Assembly (NCBI RefSeq): GCF_028369065.1
Contig: NZ_JAQNDA010000003.1
Coordinates: 62,001 to 126,000, forward strand
DNA: 64,000 nucleotides
Source: Marinobacter sp. SS21
GTDB taxonomy: Bacteria; Pseudomonadota; Gammaproteobacteria; Pseudomonadales; Oleiphilaceae
Direction: 5' to 3'
Shown here: one piece after another, positions 49,420-59,499 of the stretch
How positions within the stretch are numbered: the first letter of the stretch is position 1
How the letters are laid out: each line of letters opens with the position of its first letter
The notes under the pieces: generated by a model
The model's database searches: none
What the model was told of the DNA's origin: nothing
What the model saw: the letters and a program-made list of their open reading frames with translations, nothing else
Translations under genes and position numbers: made by a program

Positions 49420-51144
49420 TCAGTTGAAATCTCCCGATCTCAATAGCCGGGGCACGCCTGGGTTGAGGTCATTGTTCACCTGGATCAGTGTCATGGCTCC
49501 GGCAATGCCATCCACCTTCAGGCCTTTCTTGCCCTGGTACCAGCGGACCTGACTCGGGTAGTCCATCGCCTTGACCCTGGTCCGTTCGTCCACATCGTTG
49601 CCATACAACTCCGCAAGTTGCATCAGCTGCGCGCTCAACCAGAGCTCTTTGCTGCTGGCCAGCTGACTGTTGCGATTCTCCGACAGGTAAGGCGGCAAGC
49701 GCCACAGTATGATGAAATCACCGAACCAGTATCTTTCCAGCTCGCCGAACCGCACCGTCTGCTGTTCACCGTTTGGCAGCTGCAACCGGGCATGATCGCT
49801 ATCCAGTGAAGCCAGGGCTACGAAGCGAGTCGCACCTTGCTCGTCGACCAACCGCAGGATGGCGGGACGGTTGAGCTGTTCCAGACTGCGGCGGGTACCT
49901 TCCCGATAGAGACAATCCAGGCTTCGGCTCTTGGCAAATTCACAAGCTACCGGATATTCCGACGGTACATATTGTTCCCCCCAAAGCTGAAAGAGGGCTT
50001 CAAAGGCTTGTCGCTGGGAGAGGCCACCGGATTCAAACTGGAACTCGGGCCGGCTTTCCACTGGCGAAGCCGGCGGCGAGGCGGAATCATCCGGGGCTGA
50101 GCCCGAGGTCGCAGGCGCCGGCCGTTCGACCGTGCCGGCAGCGGATAAATCCGTGTGGTCTTCAATGCCATTGGCCACGGCTTGCTCAATGCCCGCCAAG
50201 CCTGGCCCCAGACCCGCGCGGAAGAACTCCATGGCCACCATCGTAAGCGCGACCGCGACAACCATGCAGGTCACCAGTACCGGCGCACCGTAACGACGTG
50301 TCGAGCGATGAGCCGTATGTCTCCGGCCCGCGCCGGGCTGCTTGCCGATCACTTCTTTGGCGGCAACCTTGATGGTCTCGGCACCCACCCGATGCTCCCC
50401 TTCGGCATAAGCCCCCAACAGCGCCCGGTCACAGATCAGGTTGATCAACCGGGGAATCCCGGCGCTGAGCTTATACAGACTCTTGATCGCTCCGGGGCTG
50501 AACAGCTCACCCCGCACCCCGGCGACGCTGAGCCGGAAACGCAGGTAGGATGGCAGGTCGTTCCTGCCCAGGGAATCCAGGTGGTAGCGGGCCGTCACCC
50601 GCTGGTTGAGCTGCCGCAGTTCGGGTTGGGCGAGAATGTCGTTGAGTTCAGGCTGGCCGATCAGAACAATCTGCAGCAGCTTCTTCTCCGCCGTTTCCAG
50701 ATTGGTGAGTAGCCGCAGCTGTTCGAGCACCTCTGCGGACAGGTTTTGCGCCTCGTCGATCAGCAGTACTTTATGACGCCCCGCGGCGTAGGCCTCCAGG
50801 AGATCCTGATTGATAAGATCCACCAGCCGCTTGATGGAGGAGCCCGCCGGATGGGCAATGCCCAACTCATCGCAGATGCTGGACAACAGCTCCCGGGCGG
50901 ACAGCCGGGGATTGAGCACAATCGCCATATCGACGTTGTCCGGGGCGTTATCGATGAAACAGCGACTCACCGTGGTTTTACCAGTGCCCACTTCCCCAGT
51001 GATGACAATAAAGCCGCCCTGCCCCCCGACGCCATACATCAGGTGGGCGAGCGCCTCTTTATGGCGATCGCTCAGGTAAAGGTAACGTGGGTCCGGGGCG
51101 ATGGAAAACGGGGGTTCCCGAAACCCAAAAAATTCATAGTACAT
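49420..51144 (-). CDS. gspA: GspA/ExeA-type AAA ATPase with peptidoglycan-binding domain
   Basis: The 574-residue protein has the ExeA start MYYEFFGFREPPFSIAPDPRYLYLS, Walker A GEVGTGKT (50-57), Walker B LLIDEAQNLS, one membrane span (about 288-306), a periplasmic part with a C-terminal peptidoglycan-binding PGB_1 domain (VRWYQGKKGLKVDGIAGAMTL). It supports outer-membrane assembly of the type II secretion secretin. First gene of gspA-gspB-dinG; the rest of the gsp set is not in the window. Confidence 0.9.
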   Translation of the reverse strand: MYYEFFGFREPPFSIAPDPRYLYLSDRHKEALAHLMYGVGGQGGFIVITGEVGTGKTTVSRCFIDNAPDNVDMAIVLNPRLSARELLSSICDELGIAHPAGSSIKRLVDLINQDLLEAYAAGRHKVLLIDEAQNLSAEVLEQLRLLTNLETAEKKLLQIVLIGQPELNDILAQPELRQLNQRVTARYHLDSLGRNDLPSYLRFRLSVAGVRGELFSPGAIKSLYKLSAGIPRLINLICDRALLGAYAEGEHRVGAETIKVAAKEVIGKQPGAGRRHTAHRSTRRYGAPVLVTCMVVAVALTMVAMEFFRAGLGPGLAGIEQAVANGIEDHTDLSAAGTVERPAPATSGSAPDDSASPPASPVESRPEFQFESGGLSQRQAFEALFQLWGEQYVPSEYPVACEFAKSRSLDCLYREGTRRSLEQLNRPAILRLVDEQGATRFVALASLDSDHARLQLPNGEQQTVRFGELERYWFGDFIILWRLPPYLSENRNSQLASSKELWLSAQLMQLAELYGNDVDERTRVKAMDYPSQVRWYQGKKGLKVDGIAGAMTLIQVNNDLNPGVPRLLRSGDFN

Positions 51145-51254
51145 GGACGTCCAGTCAGGTGCTGTGCCAAAAAGCCCGGGATTTCGAACCGTAGGCTGCC
51201 TACCGTCGCAAAATCATCGCCGTATCATACCGCCGCGCTCCCTGGCTTGCCATC

Positions 51255-52742
51255 TCAAGTTCCACCGGTTTGCGCGTTGTTCACCAGACGGAGTTCCCGT
51301 TGCGAGCGTTTCTGCTGGTCTCTGAGCCGGGCGACGCAGCGCTCGAGGGTCATGGAGATGCGAGCATGGGAGCGGATCATGGAAATTTTTGGCCAAGTGG
51401 CGCGTTCGCCCTCCAGGATCATCTGTCGCACGGTTTTGGGATCGGGGTTCGCCAGCATGTGACGGTAATGACGCAGCGAATACTGCGGCGCGATGGTGAC
51501 ATCACCAAAATAACGCTGAGCCATGATGGTGTGCATGTGCCCTGAGAGCTGTCGCAGTAGTTCGGGCTTGACCCGCTTGCGCAGGTAGTCAAACACCCCC
51601 TGGCCATGGAACTGAACTTCGGACTTGAGAAAGTGCCACGGCAGCTGACCGAGACTCAGTTTTTCGTCAACACCGCGCCGATTCAGGAACGGCACCACGT
51701 GGGGATTGGTTTGACTAACGATGGTGAAGTTGACGTCATAAAGGTGCATCAGGCGCTCAATGGGCAGATCACTGACCACCGAGCCGTCGACAAATTTCTG
51801 CCGCGACATATAGGGCAGCACGCTGCCATACAGGTCTTTTTTCATCAGGGTGACGGGCGGATAGACCCCAGGCACTGCGGCACTGGCCAATGCCGCACTC
51901 CAAATCAGCAGATAGGGCGACGTGTATCCGCACAACAGTCGCGCTTTCTGATTGGTCTGCACCGGCGAAACGCTGATGTTGATGGAGCGCCCGGTCTTCT
52001 GGAACGCCTCTTCAAAGGTGTACTCCCCCATGTTCGCACGCAGGCAATCCTTGAGTTGCTGCTGGTCCATCAAGCCATCGCCACGGAAGGCGCTCAGCAA
52101 GCCCTTCCATTTCCAGGCTTGCAGGTGGTGGTTCTCCGGCACAAGCATGTCGGGGATTTCGTCGTCAGTATGGACCCCGAGAATACCCGCAATGATCGCA
52201 CCGACACTGGAGCCGGCCACCACCTGAGGCAACAGCCCTTTTTCCCAAAGCGCCTTGATAACGCCAAAATGGAACATGCCCAGGGTGGCGCCGCCGCTCA
52301 GCAACAGCGTGGGACGGCCAAAGCTTGTGAAAGTATCTCGAAAAAACTGGAGCTTGTCCTCCAGGGAGAATTCAGGAATGGGCTTGTCACAGAGGAAATT
52401 GAGGGATTCACAGACCTGATTGATATACTCCTCAATCAGGTGCTTGGTGCCCACCCGGGAACGGGAGTACAAGGCGGCATTGCCCATGTTACCCAAATCA
52501 TGATGCAGCCCTTCCCGGAGGGCACGCCTCAGGCGTTCAAAATCAGACTGTTGATGATACTGTCTCAGATTACTGAGTCTGTCGTAGATCAACTCGTAGT
52601 GGTATAGGTCGGACGCGAAATCCTCCTTCCATTCTACGTTGCCTTCCAGGTAATCGAGTTCAAGCGCCGCTGCTTTCCAAACCTCGTAATTGGGTGCGGT
52701 CGCTAGCATTTTCCGATATTTGCGAATGCGCGAATCTGCCAT
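51255..52742 (-). CDS. Patatin-like phospholipase with DUF3336 N-terminus
   Basis: The 495-residue protein has an N-terminal DUF3336 region (about 1-130) of the TGL/SDP1-like lipases, then a patatin domain with LSGGATLGMFHFG, serine in AGSSVGAIIAG and Asp in DGSVVSDLP. It is related to the eukaryotic Tgl3/4/5 and SDP1 triacylglycerol lipases. Substrate is not known; membrane or storage lipid is likely. It follows mlaA in the same direction after 57 bases, so the two may be cotranscribed. Confidence 0.87.
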   Translation of the reverse strand: MADSRIRKYRKMLATAPNYEVWKAAALELDYLEGNVEWKEDFASDLYHYELIYDRLSNLRQYHQQSDFERLRRALREGLHHDLGNMGNAALYSRSRVGTKHLIEEYINQVCESLNFLCDKPIPEFSLEDKLQFFRDTFTSFGRPTLLLSGGATLGMFHFGVIKALWEKGLLPQVVAGSSVGAIIAGILGVHTDDEIPDMLVPENHHLQAWKWKGLLSAFRGDGLMDQQQLKDCLRANMGEYTFEEAFQKTGRSINISVSPVQTNQKARLLCGYTSPYLLIWSAALASAAVPGVYPPVTLMKKDLYGSVLPYMSRQKFVDGSVVSDLPIERLMHLYDVNFTIVSQTNPHVVPFLNRRGVDEKLSLGQLPWHFLKSEVQFHGQGVFDYLRKRVKPELLRQLSGHMHTIMAQRYFGDVTIAPQYSLRHYRHMLANPDPKTVRQMILEGERATWPKISMIRSHARISMTLERCVARLRDQQKRSQRELRLVNNAQTGGT

Positions 52743-52799
52743 CGCCAGCGTTCCTTTTGATTACCCACGACACCCCTCACCGAGCATGCCGTGGGTTCA

Positions 52800-53564
52800 T
52801 CAGAAATCGTCGAGCATCAAATCGTCGCCATCCTGGGCGAACGGATCTTCAACCGGTTGCCCATCGTTGATCAGGAACTCCCGTCGTTGCAGGTAAGCAC
52901 TCCTGAGAAACGAGTATTTGTCGCCGGACAGGAAGCTTTCCGCAGGGATCAAATCGGCACGCCGATCAACCACCTGCACAAAGCGTGCATAATAGTTATC
53001 CGGACTTTCAACATAGTCCCATAACGACGGAAGTACCACTAAATCGGTAGTCAATCCGGTGAAGTCCCGCGGGTTGGATGGCCCGAGAAATGGCAACATC
53101 AGGTATGGCCCGCCACCCACGCCCCAATGCCCCAGGGTCTGGCCGAAATCCTCGGGGCGCTCCGGCAGGTCAAAGACTGTGGCCACGTCGATCAGACCGC
53201 CCAGTCCAAATACCGTGTTGTAGGTGAACCGGCCCGCTGCAACCACGGCGGATTCCCCTTTGAGCTGGAGAATGCTGTTGACCAGGTTGCGCACTTCACT
53301 GAGGTTGCTGAAGAAATTGGTGATACCGCGATCAACGAAATTGGGAGTTACCGTCCGATAGCCCTGGGCCACCGGTCGTAGAAACCATTGGTCCATGAAT
53401 TCGTTGAACCGGAATATCTTGCGGTTCCAGTTTTCAAAAGGATCAGCGACGGTAGATACCGAACTTTCCGGCGGGCTGGGCTGGGCAAACAGGCCAGGGG
53501 CCAGGGCCAGTAAAACCATTAGCAGCAGGGATTGTTTACGAAGCAACGCGAAACTTTGGCTCAT
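52800..53564 (-). CDS. mlaA: MlaA/VacJ family protein, without a lipobox
   Basis: The 254-residue protein (start ATG 53564, CAGGATCGAT upstream) has the MlaA hallmarks DPFENWNRKIFRFNE, LNS-type (VNSILQLKG), GRFTYNTVFGLGGLIDVA and ARFVQVVDRRADL. MlaA extracts mislocalised phospholipids from the outer leaflet of the outer membrane. Unlike E. coli MlaA, it contains no cysteine at all, so it cannot be a lipoprotein of the usual kind; the hydrophobic N-terminus (about 13-22) looks like a type I signal peptide ending in GLFAQ. Confidence 0.9.
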   Translation of the reverse strand: MSQSFALLRKQSLLLMVLLALAPGLFAQPSPPESSVSTVADPFENWNRKIFRFNEFMDQWFLRPVAQGYRTVTPNFVDRGITNFFSNLSEVRNLVNSILQLKGESAVVAAGRFTYNTVFGLGGLIDVATVFDLPERPEDFGQTLGHWGVGGGPYLMLPFLGPSNPRDFTGLTTDLVVLPSLWDYVESPDNYYARFVQVVDRRADLIPAESFLSGDKYSFLRSAYLQRREFLINDGQPVEDPFAQDGDDLMLDDF

Positions 53565-53662
53565 ATCGATCCTGAGGTTGTGCTTTCCATCTTGTTTCGT
53601 CAAAAATACCGCACCACGGAACACCCTATTCCTGGCCTTGTGAAATAACCAGAGGAACCGCC

Positions 53663-54073
53663 ATGCCCGTACCCGGCAAACCCGTTCGAAGCATCACCCT
53701 TTCCCTACGATGGGGCGATATGGATGCTTTGGGTCACGCAAACAACACCGTGTACTTCCGATTCTTCGAGGAGGCCCGGATGGACTGGCTGGCCTCACTC
53801 GGCCTGGGTGACAACAATGCCCCCACCGGTGCGGTCATCGTGACAACCGGTGCAACCTTTATCAAAGAAATCAGGCACCCGGCGACTGTCGAGGTGCAAA
53901 CATACGTGGGAAAGGCTGGAAATTCCAGCCTGGATACCTACTACACCCTGACCGACACAGAGAACGGGGAGCTCTATGCCGAAGGCTATGCCAAAGTGGT
54001 CTGGGTAGACCGACAACTGAGGTCCTCCACCCGTCTGCCAGACAGCCTTCGCAGCCTGGCAGACGGAGCTTAG
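53663..54073 (+). CDS. Acyl-CoA thioesterase (4HBT hot-dog fold)
   Basis: The 136-residue protein has the hot-dog 4HBT active-site pattern RWGDMDALGHANN (D19/D21, H25, N27-N28) and YFRFFEEARMDW. It hydrolyses acyl-CoA thioesters; the chain-length preference is unknown. AGAGGAACCGCC precedes the ATG. It is divergent from mlaA and convergent with the KAS III gene. Confidence 0.88.
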   Translation: MPVPGKPVRSITLSLRWGDMDALGHANNTVYFRFFEEARMDWLASLGLGDNNAPTGAVIVTTGATFIKEIRHPATVEVQTYVGKAGNSSLDTYYTLTDTENGELYAEGYAKVVWVDRQLRSSTRLPDSLRSLADGA

Positions 54074-54084
54074 GCCCCCGCGAT

Positions 54085-55206
54085 CTATCGGCGACGCACA
54101 ATCACGCTGCCAATGGAATATCCGGCGCCGAAGGAGCAAATCACACCCAAGGCGCCGGACTCCAGGTCACCGCTGTGTTTGTGAAACGCTATGACGGAAC
54201 CCGCCGACGAGGTGTTGGCGTATTCGTCAAGAATAACCGGCGCCTCCTCCACCGTGGCATCTCGTCCGAGCACACGGCGGGCAATTAACTGGTTCATATT
54301 AAGGTTGGCCTGGTGAAGCCAGAGCCGGGCCAGATCGGAGGGACTCATCGACAGGCTTTCCAGATGGCCCTGAATGGTCTCCGCCACCATCGGCGACACT
54401 TCTTTGAATACCTTTCGACCCTGTTGCACGAACAGCTTGTCCAATTGCCCAATACCGCTTTCATCACCGCGATTCAGGAAGCCGAAGTTATTACGGATGT
54501 TGTTGGAGAACTTGGTCTTTAGGCGAGTGCCGAGAATATCGAAGCCCTTGCCCTCAGCCACGTCGCTGTCGCGCTCCACCAGAATGGCGGTGCAGGCATC
54601 ACCAAATATGAAATGGCTGTCCCGATCACGGAAATTTAGGTGGCCTGAGCAGATTTCCGGGTTCACCACCAACACTGCTCGTGCGGTGCCGTTCTCAACG
54701 GCGTTCACCGCGGCCTGCAAGCCAAAGGTGGCGGAGCTGCACGCCACATTCATATCATAGGCGAAGCCGTCGATGCCCAGTGCCTGCTGGACTTCAACCG
54801 AAATAGCCGGATACGGACGCTGCATGTTTGAGCAGGCTACGATCACCGCATCCACGTCAGCCGCGGTTTTACCGGCCTGTTCCAGCGCTTCCTTGCACGC
54901 CGCGACGGACATATCACATTGAACCGATGGCTCGTCGTTGCTTCGCTCCGGGATGCTCGGGCACATGCGCTCGGGATCAAGAATTCCCTCACGGTCAACG
55001 ACATGCCGGCTCTTGATGCCGGAAGCCTTTTCGATAAAGGCAGAGGAAGAAGGCTGCAACGCCTCCATCTCGCCCCGGGCTATGGCTTCCGCATGTTGAG
55101 CGTTATGGAGTTCGACGAAAGCATTGAACGCCTCGACCAATTCATCGTTAGAAATTGTTGCTGGCGGTGTATAGAGTCCCGTACCGCTGATAACAGCTTT
55201 AATCAC
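54085..55206 (-). CDS. Beta-ketoacyl-ACP synthase III (PA3286-like KAS III)
   Basis: The 373-residue thiolase-fold enzyme has the catalytic cysteine in DMNVACSSATFG (C156), the His/Asn pair in WLHQANLNMNQLI and EYANTSSAGS. The start is the GTG at 55206 (MIKAVISGTGLYTPP), the family start, with GGGG just before; a GTG four codons earlier is open. The P. aeruginosa relative PA3286 condenses acyl-CoA from beta-oxidation with malonyl-ACP; such a role here is an inference from sequence and lipid neighbours. It is longer than E. coli FabH (317). Confidence 0.87.
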   Translation of the reverse strand: MIKAVISGTGLYTPPATISNDELVEAFNAFVELHNAQHAEAIARGEMEALQPSSSAFIEKASGIKSRHVVDREGILDPERMCPSIPERSNDEPSVQCDMSVAACKEALEQAGKTAADVDAVIVACSNMQRPYPAISVEVQQALGIDGFAYDMNVACSSATFGLQAAVNAVENGTARAVLVVNPEICSGHLNFRDRDSHFIFGDACTAILVERDSDVAEGKGFDILGTRLKTKFSNNIRNNFGFLNRGDESGIGQLDKLFVQQGRKVFKEVSPMVAETIQGHLESLSMSPSDLARLWLHQANLNMNQLIARRVLGRDATVEEAPVILDEYANTSSAGSVIAFHKHSGDLESGALGVICSFGAGYSIGSVIVRRR

Positions 55207-55369
55207 GCGTAACCCCACAGTGTGTTATTGAAAGTAATCTCGTAGAGCGAGAATACTAGCATATTCTTTATTAACTACTTGCTCCCTCTTGAGCCCACCG
55301 GCCTAGCGGGTTGATTGGCGGACAAAAAATGGCCCTGATGGCCGGATCAATGGCCGTCGACAAGGCTCA

Positions 55370-58300
55370 CTAGACTTTGACGCCGGCCCACTGCTTGTCG
55401 AGTCGTTTAACGGAGATTGGCATTCGGGTGCCCAGTTGCTGCGCGAAATAGGACACCCTGAACTCCTCCAGCATCCACCGGTACTGCACCAGTTCCGGAT
55501 CGCGAACACCCTGGCGCTGCTGGTACTCCAACTTCTTCGCATATCGCGCCCACAGCGGTTCGATGGCGTGCAGAAATTCCCGCTCACGCCCCATCTCTCG
55601 GGGCATTTTCTCAAGACGGATATCGGCGGCCTCAAAATAGCGCTCAAGCTGTTCGAGCCAATCGACCGGCGTAGCCACCAGAAAACCCGGGTAGACCAGC
55701 TGCTCCAACTGAAACTTCAAATCCGCCATGCTGTTGGCAAGGGCCAGATTAATTTTGCCCTTAAGCTGTTTCATCACCCGATGATAGCCCGTCATCGCAC
55801 GGTGCAGCACCTCGTCGGCCCGCTCCAGGGCTGCAAAGAAATCGCCCCGGTGTTTCTCGTAGACGGCATCAAACGCATTTCCGCTGCGGGGCAGCACGTC
55901 GCCCAGAAAATGCGTCATGGCGGTGGCTAACAGGAAATCATCCAACAACACACGGGCCTGACCTACCGGAGCGAACAACAACGCCGATGCTTTAAAATGA
56001 AGCAAGCGTCGGTCGATGCCGTCAAGTGAATTGCCAAGGCGGTTCAGTATCAACCGGGCAACGGCCTTGCGGGTTTCGTCTTCGGCAGTGAGCGGATCGA
56101 GATAGCGGGTGCAGCCCACCTTCCTGCCACGGTCTTGCAATGCGGGATAGACCGTGACCTGCATCCCCCCTTTTTCGGTTTTAATAACCTCTGGGAGCTC
56201 GCCGAACTGCCAATCCTCAGCATCTGGCAGGGTCTCCGCCTGGGTCAGGGATCCACTTTCGATCAGCTCGGCTTCGGCGCGTCCTTCCAGGCGATCCTGC
56301 AGTTCATCGGCATCCCGGCCCTGGGCGATGATCTTGCCCTGGTCGTCGACCACTTTAACGTTCATTCGCAGGTGGGCTGGCAACGCCGTTTCGGCCCAGC
56401 TCCCCGGATCAATCCGTACCCCGGTCATCCTGCGCAGCTGGTCGCCAAGCTTCAGCGCCAGCGGCTCATTGGTAGGCTCCATGGCCTCCAGGGCCGCATC
56501 GACAAAATCAGGCACCGGCACAAAATTACGGCGCAGCGATTTCGGCAACCCCTTGATCAGGGCTATGCACTTTTCCCGCACCAAACCCGGAACCAGCCAC
56601 TCCAGGCGCTGGTTCGGCAACTGCTTCAGTGCCATCACCGGCACCTTCAAGGTGACACCGTCATCCGCCGCGGTGGGCTCAAACTGGTAAGACAGCGGGT
56701 AACTGACTCCCTCCCACTCCAGGTAATCCGGATACAACTGGTCTGCCGACTCCTGCACTGTACGCTGCAGGATGTCGGCCTCGGTGAGTTCCAGTTGTTG
56801 CAGTTCCTGTTCTGGTAACGCCTGCCACCACCGCTCGAAGTGTTGGCCGCTGACCACTGCTGCCGGGAGGCGTTGATTGTAAAACTCCGCCAGCACCTCA
56901 TCGTCCACCAACAGATCACGCCGGCGGCTCTTTCGCTCCAGCTCATCGACGGATGCCAGCAGCGCCTGATTACGCTGAATGAATGGCGCCTTGGTGTGAA
57001 AGTCACCCTCGACGAGTGCCCGGCGGATGAACAAAATCCTGGATTCCACCGGATCAATCTTGCTGTAGCCGATTCGACGCCGCGGAACGATGTCCAGACC
57101 ATAGAGCGTCACCTTCTCGTAGCCGATGACCTGGGCCCGCTTTCGCTCCCAATGGGGCTCAAAGTAATTTCTTTTAACCACATGACTGGCCAGCGGCTCG
57201 ATCCACTCCGGTTCAATCCGCGCCACCATCCGGGCAAACACCCGACTGGTTTCCACCACCTCAGCGGCGACCAACCACTTGGGCGCGGTCTTGGCGACCT
57301 TGGAACCGGGAAATATCGCGACCTTACGATTACGGGTGGCCAGGTACTCGCGCTTCTCCAGTTTGGTAGCCACCTGCCCCAACAGTCCCGCAAGGATGGC
57401 GGTATGAATGGCCTGGTAACTGGCGGCGTGCTGATTGAACGCCAACTTCTGCTCGCGGCAGATCAGGGTCAGCTGGCGATGGATATCCCGCCACTCGCGC
57501 ATTCGAAGCCAGGACAGGAAATATTTTTTACACAGCTTCTTGAGCTGGTTCTGTGACTGCTCCTGGCGCTGTTCCTCGTAGAAGTTCCATAAATTGAGCA
57601 GGCTGATAAAGTCTGAGTCCTTATCAACAAATTCGGCGTGGGCCTGATCGGCAGCCTGTTGCTTCTCCTGAGGGCGTTCCCTGGGATCCTGAATGCTGAG
57701 GCCGGCGATAATAATCAGGACTTCGTCCAGACTGCGCTGCTCAGCGGCTGTCACGAGCATGCGCGCCAGCCGCGGATCCAATGGCAACCGGGCCATGGTC
57801 CGCCCTAAGGGGCTGACCCTGCGTTGGCCATCCACCGCATTGAGCTCTTCCAACAGCTTGTAGCCGTCGTTGATGAGCCGGTTATCCGGCGCCTCCAGGA
57901 ATGGAAAATTGCGGATCTCTCCCAGGCCAGACGTAGCCATCTGGAGTATGACCGACGCCAGATTCGTTCGCAGGATCTCCGGATCCGTGTACTCGGGGCG
58001 ATTCAGGAAATCGGTTTCGTCGTAGAGGCGAAAGCAAATTCCCGGCGCCACCCGGCCACAACGTCCCGCCCGCTGGTTGGCACTGGCCTGGGAGACGGGT
58101 TCCACCGGCAATCGCTGAATCTTGGAACGCACGCTGTAGCGGCTGATGCGGGCAACGCCGGTATCGATCACATAGCGAATGCCTGGCACCGTCAACGACG
58201 TTTCGGCCACATTGGTGGAGAGCACGATACGACGGCCCCGGTGGGCCTGGAACACCCGATTCTGTTCCTGGTTGCTTAACCGGGAGTACAACGGCAGAAC

Positions 58301-59293
58301 TTCGGAGTGCTTGAGATCGGCATGGCGTAACTGTTTGCTCAGGTTACGAATTTCCCTTTCCCCGGGCAGGAAGATCAAGACGTCGCCAGGGCTCTTCTTG
58401 GCCTGACGCTCGTGGCTCTCGATTTCCGCTAACGCGCTCAACACGGCGTCCGACCAGCTCTGATCTCGGTCGTCCTCGTCGCCCGACAACGGTCGGTAAC
58501 GCATCTCAACGGGATAGGTGCGCCCGCTGACCTCGATAACCGGTGCGTCGCCGAAAAAATCGCTGAAACGCTCCACTTCGATGGTGGCGGAGGTGATGAT
58601 AACCTTTAAGTCCGGCCGTTTGGGCAATAGCTGCTTGAGATAACCGAGCAGGAAATCAATATTCAGGCTCCGCTCATGAGCCTCATCGATGATCAGCGTG
58701 TCGTAACGATCCAGGAACCGGTCATGCTGAACTTCCGATAGCAGGATGCCATCGGTCATGACCTTGATTCGGGATGTCTCACTGGTGGTATCGGTGAAGC
58801 GAATCTGGTAACCCACCTGATCGCCAGTCTGCTCCCCCAGCTCTTCCGCAATTCGCGCAGCCACGCTACGCGCAGCGATACGTCGCGGCTGGGTGTGCCC
58901 AATAAGCCCTCGAATTCCCCGCCCCGCATTCATGCAGATTTTTGGAATCTGGGTGGTTTTGCCGGAGCCGGTTTCTCCGGCGACGATGATGACCTGATGT
59001 TTCTCCAGCGCCTCGGCGATATCGTCAACCCGGTCGCTGACCGGCAATCCGGCTGGGAACGAGGCCTGACGATGGCCGTCACGACGCTGGCGCACCCGCT
59101 CCTGGCCACGGGCCAGCACCTCGCCAAGCTGCTGTAGCTGGCGTTCATCGGGCTGGCCTTTATAGCGATGAACCAGCCGGCGGATCTTGGCTGCTTCGCT
59201 TTGTGCACACAGGTCGAGTTGATCCAGCAATGCCGTTGCCTGGGGGCTGTAGACCGGCGTGGATCGTTTGCTGGGCTTTCGTGACTGCTTCAT
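55370..59293 (-). CDS. hrpA: ATP-dependent RNA helicase HrpA
   Basis: The 1307-residue DEAH/RHA helicase has Walker A GETGSGKT (106-113), DEAHERSLNIDF, SATIEVERFSDFF, TNVAETSLTVPG and QRAGRCGR in the helicase core, then HA2/OB regions and a long C-terminal extension (DUF3418-like) of the bacterial HrpA family. E. coli HrpA rescues collided ribosomes. Length equals E. coli HrpA (1300). It lies between the KAS III gene and fadD. Confidence 0.96.
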   Translation of the reverse strand: MKQSRKPSKRSTPVYSPQATALLDQLDLCAQSEAAKIRRLVHRYKGQPDERQLQQLGEVLARGQERVRQRRDGHRQASFPAGLPVSDRVDDIAEALEKHQVIIVAGETGSGKTTQIPKICMNAGRGIRGLIGHTQPRRIAARSVAARIAEELGEQTGDQVGYQIRFTDTTSETSRIKVMTDGILLSEVQHDRFLDRYDTLIIDEAHERSLNIDFLLGYLKQLLPKRPDLKVIITSATIEVERFSDFFGDAPVIEVSGRTYPVEMRYRPLSGDEDDRDQSWSDAVLSALAEIESHERQAKKSPGDVLIFLPGEREIRNLSKQLRHADLKHSEVLPLYSRLSNQEQNRVFQAHRGRRIVLSTNVAETSLTVPGIRYVIDTGVARISRYSVRSKIQRLPVEPVSQASANQRAGRCGRVAPGICFRLYDETDFLNRPEYTDPEILRTNLASVILQMATSGLGEIRNFPFLEAPDNRLINDGYKLLEELNAVDGQRRVSPLGRTMARLPLDPRLARMLVTAAEQRSLDEVLIIIAGLSIQDPRERPQEKQQAADQAHAEFVDKDSDFISLLNLWNFYEEQRQEQSQNQLKKLCKKYFLSWLRMREWRDIHRQLTLICREQKLAFNQHAASYQAIHTAILAGLLGQVATKLEKREYLATRNRKVAIFPGSKVAKTAPKWLVAAEVVETSRVFARMVARIEPEWIEPLASHVVKRNYFEPHWERKRAQVIGYEKVTLYGLDIVPRRRIGYSKIDPVESRILFIRRALVEGDFHTKAPFIQRNQALLASVDELERKSRRRDLLVDDEVLAEFYNQRLPAAVVSGQHFERWWQALPEQELQQLELTEADILQRTVQESADQLYPDYLEWEGVSYPLSYQFEPTAADDGVTLKVPVMALKQLPNQRLEWLVPGLVREKCIALIKGLPKSLRRNFVPVPDFVDAALEAMEPTNEPLALKLGDQLRRMTGVRIDPGSWAETALPAHLRMNVKVVDDQGKIIAQGRDADELQDRLEGRAEAELIESGSLTQAETLPDAEDWQFGELPEVIKTEKGGMQVTVYPALQDRGRKVGCTRYLDPLTAEDETRKAVARLILNRLGNSLDGIDRRLLHFKASALLFAPVGQARVLLDDFLLATAMTHFLGDVLPRSGNAFDAVYEKHRGDFFAALERADEVLHRAMTGYHRVMKQLKGKINLALANSMADLKFQLEQLVYPGFLVATPVDWLEQLERYFEAADIRLEKMPREMGREREFLHAIEPLWARYAKKLEYQQRQGVRDPELVQYRWMLEEFRVSYFAQQLGTRMPISVKRLDKQWAGVKV

Positions 59294-59426
59294 GGACTGG
59301 AAACACCGTGGAGCTGGGGAAGCTCTGATCTATCGCCAATCATCGGCGGCTCTCAAAGACTCCCTGGGTATGTTCGGAGAAGTCGGTTCGGGGATGTAGT
59401 CTACCGTTATTGACGATCGCAATGAA

Positions 59427-59451
59427 CGAAAAAACCCTGCCGTGGCAGGGT
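59427..59451 (-). terminator. Intrinsic terminator of fadD
   Basis: On the minus strand ACCCTGC pairs with GCAGGGT (59434-59440 with 59445-59451) around a four-base loop, followed by six T's. It is 49 bases after the fadD stop. Confidence 0.85.
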
Positions 59452-59499
59452 CTTTGGAGAGCAGGGGCCGGACACACCGGCCAGTCCGTTAACGGAGCC

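Noticed and set aside
53565-53624. Longer MlaA start at 53624
   Set aside because: Adds 20 residues without family similarity; the ATG at 53564 has a better ribosome binding site, and neither version creates a lipobox.
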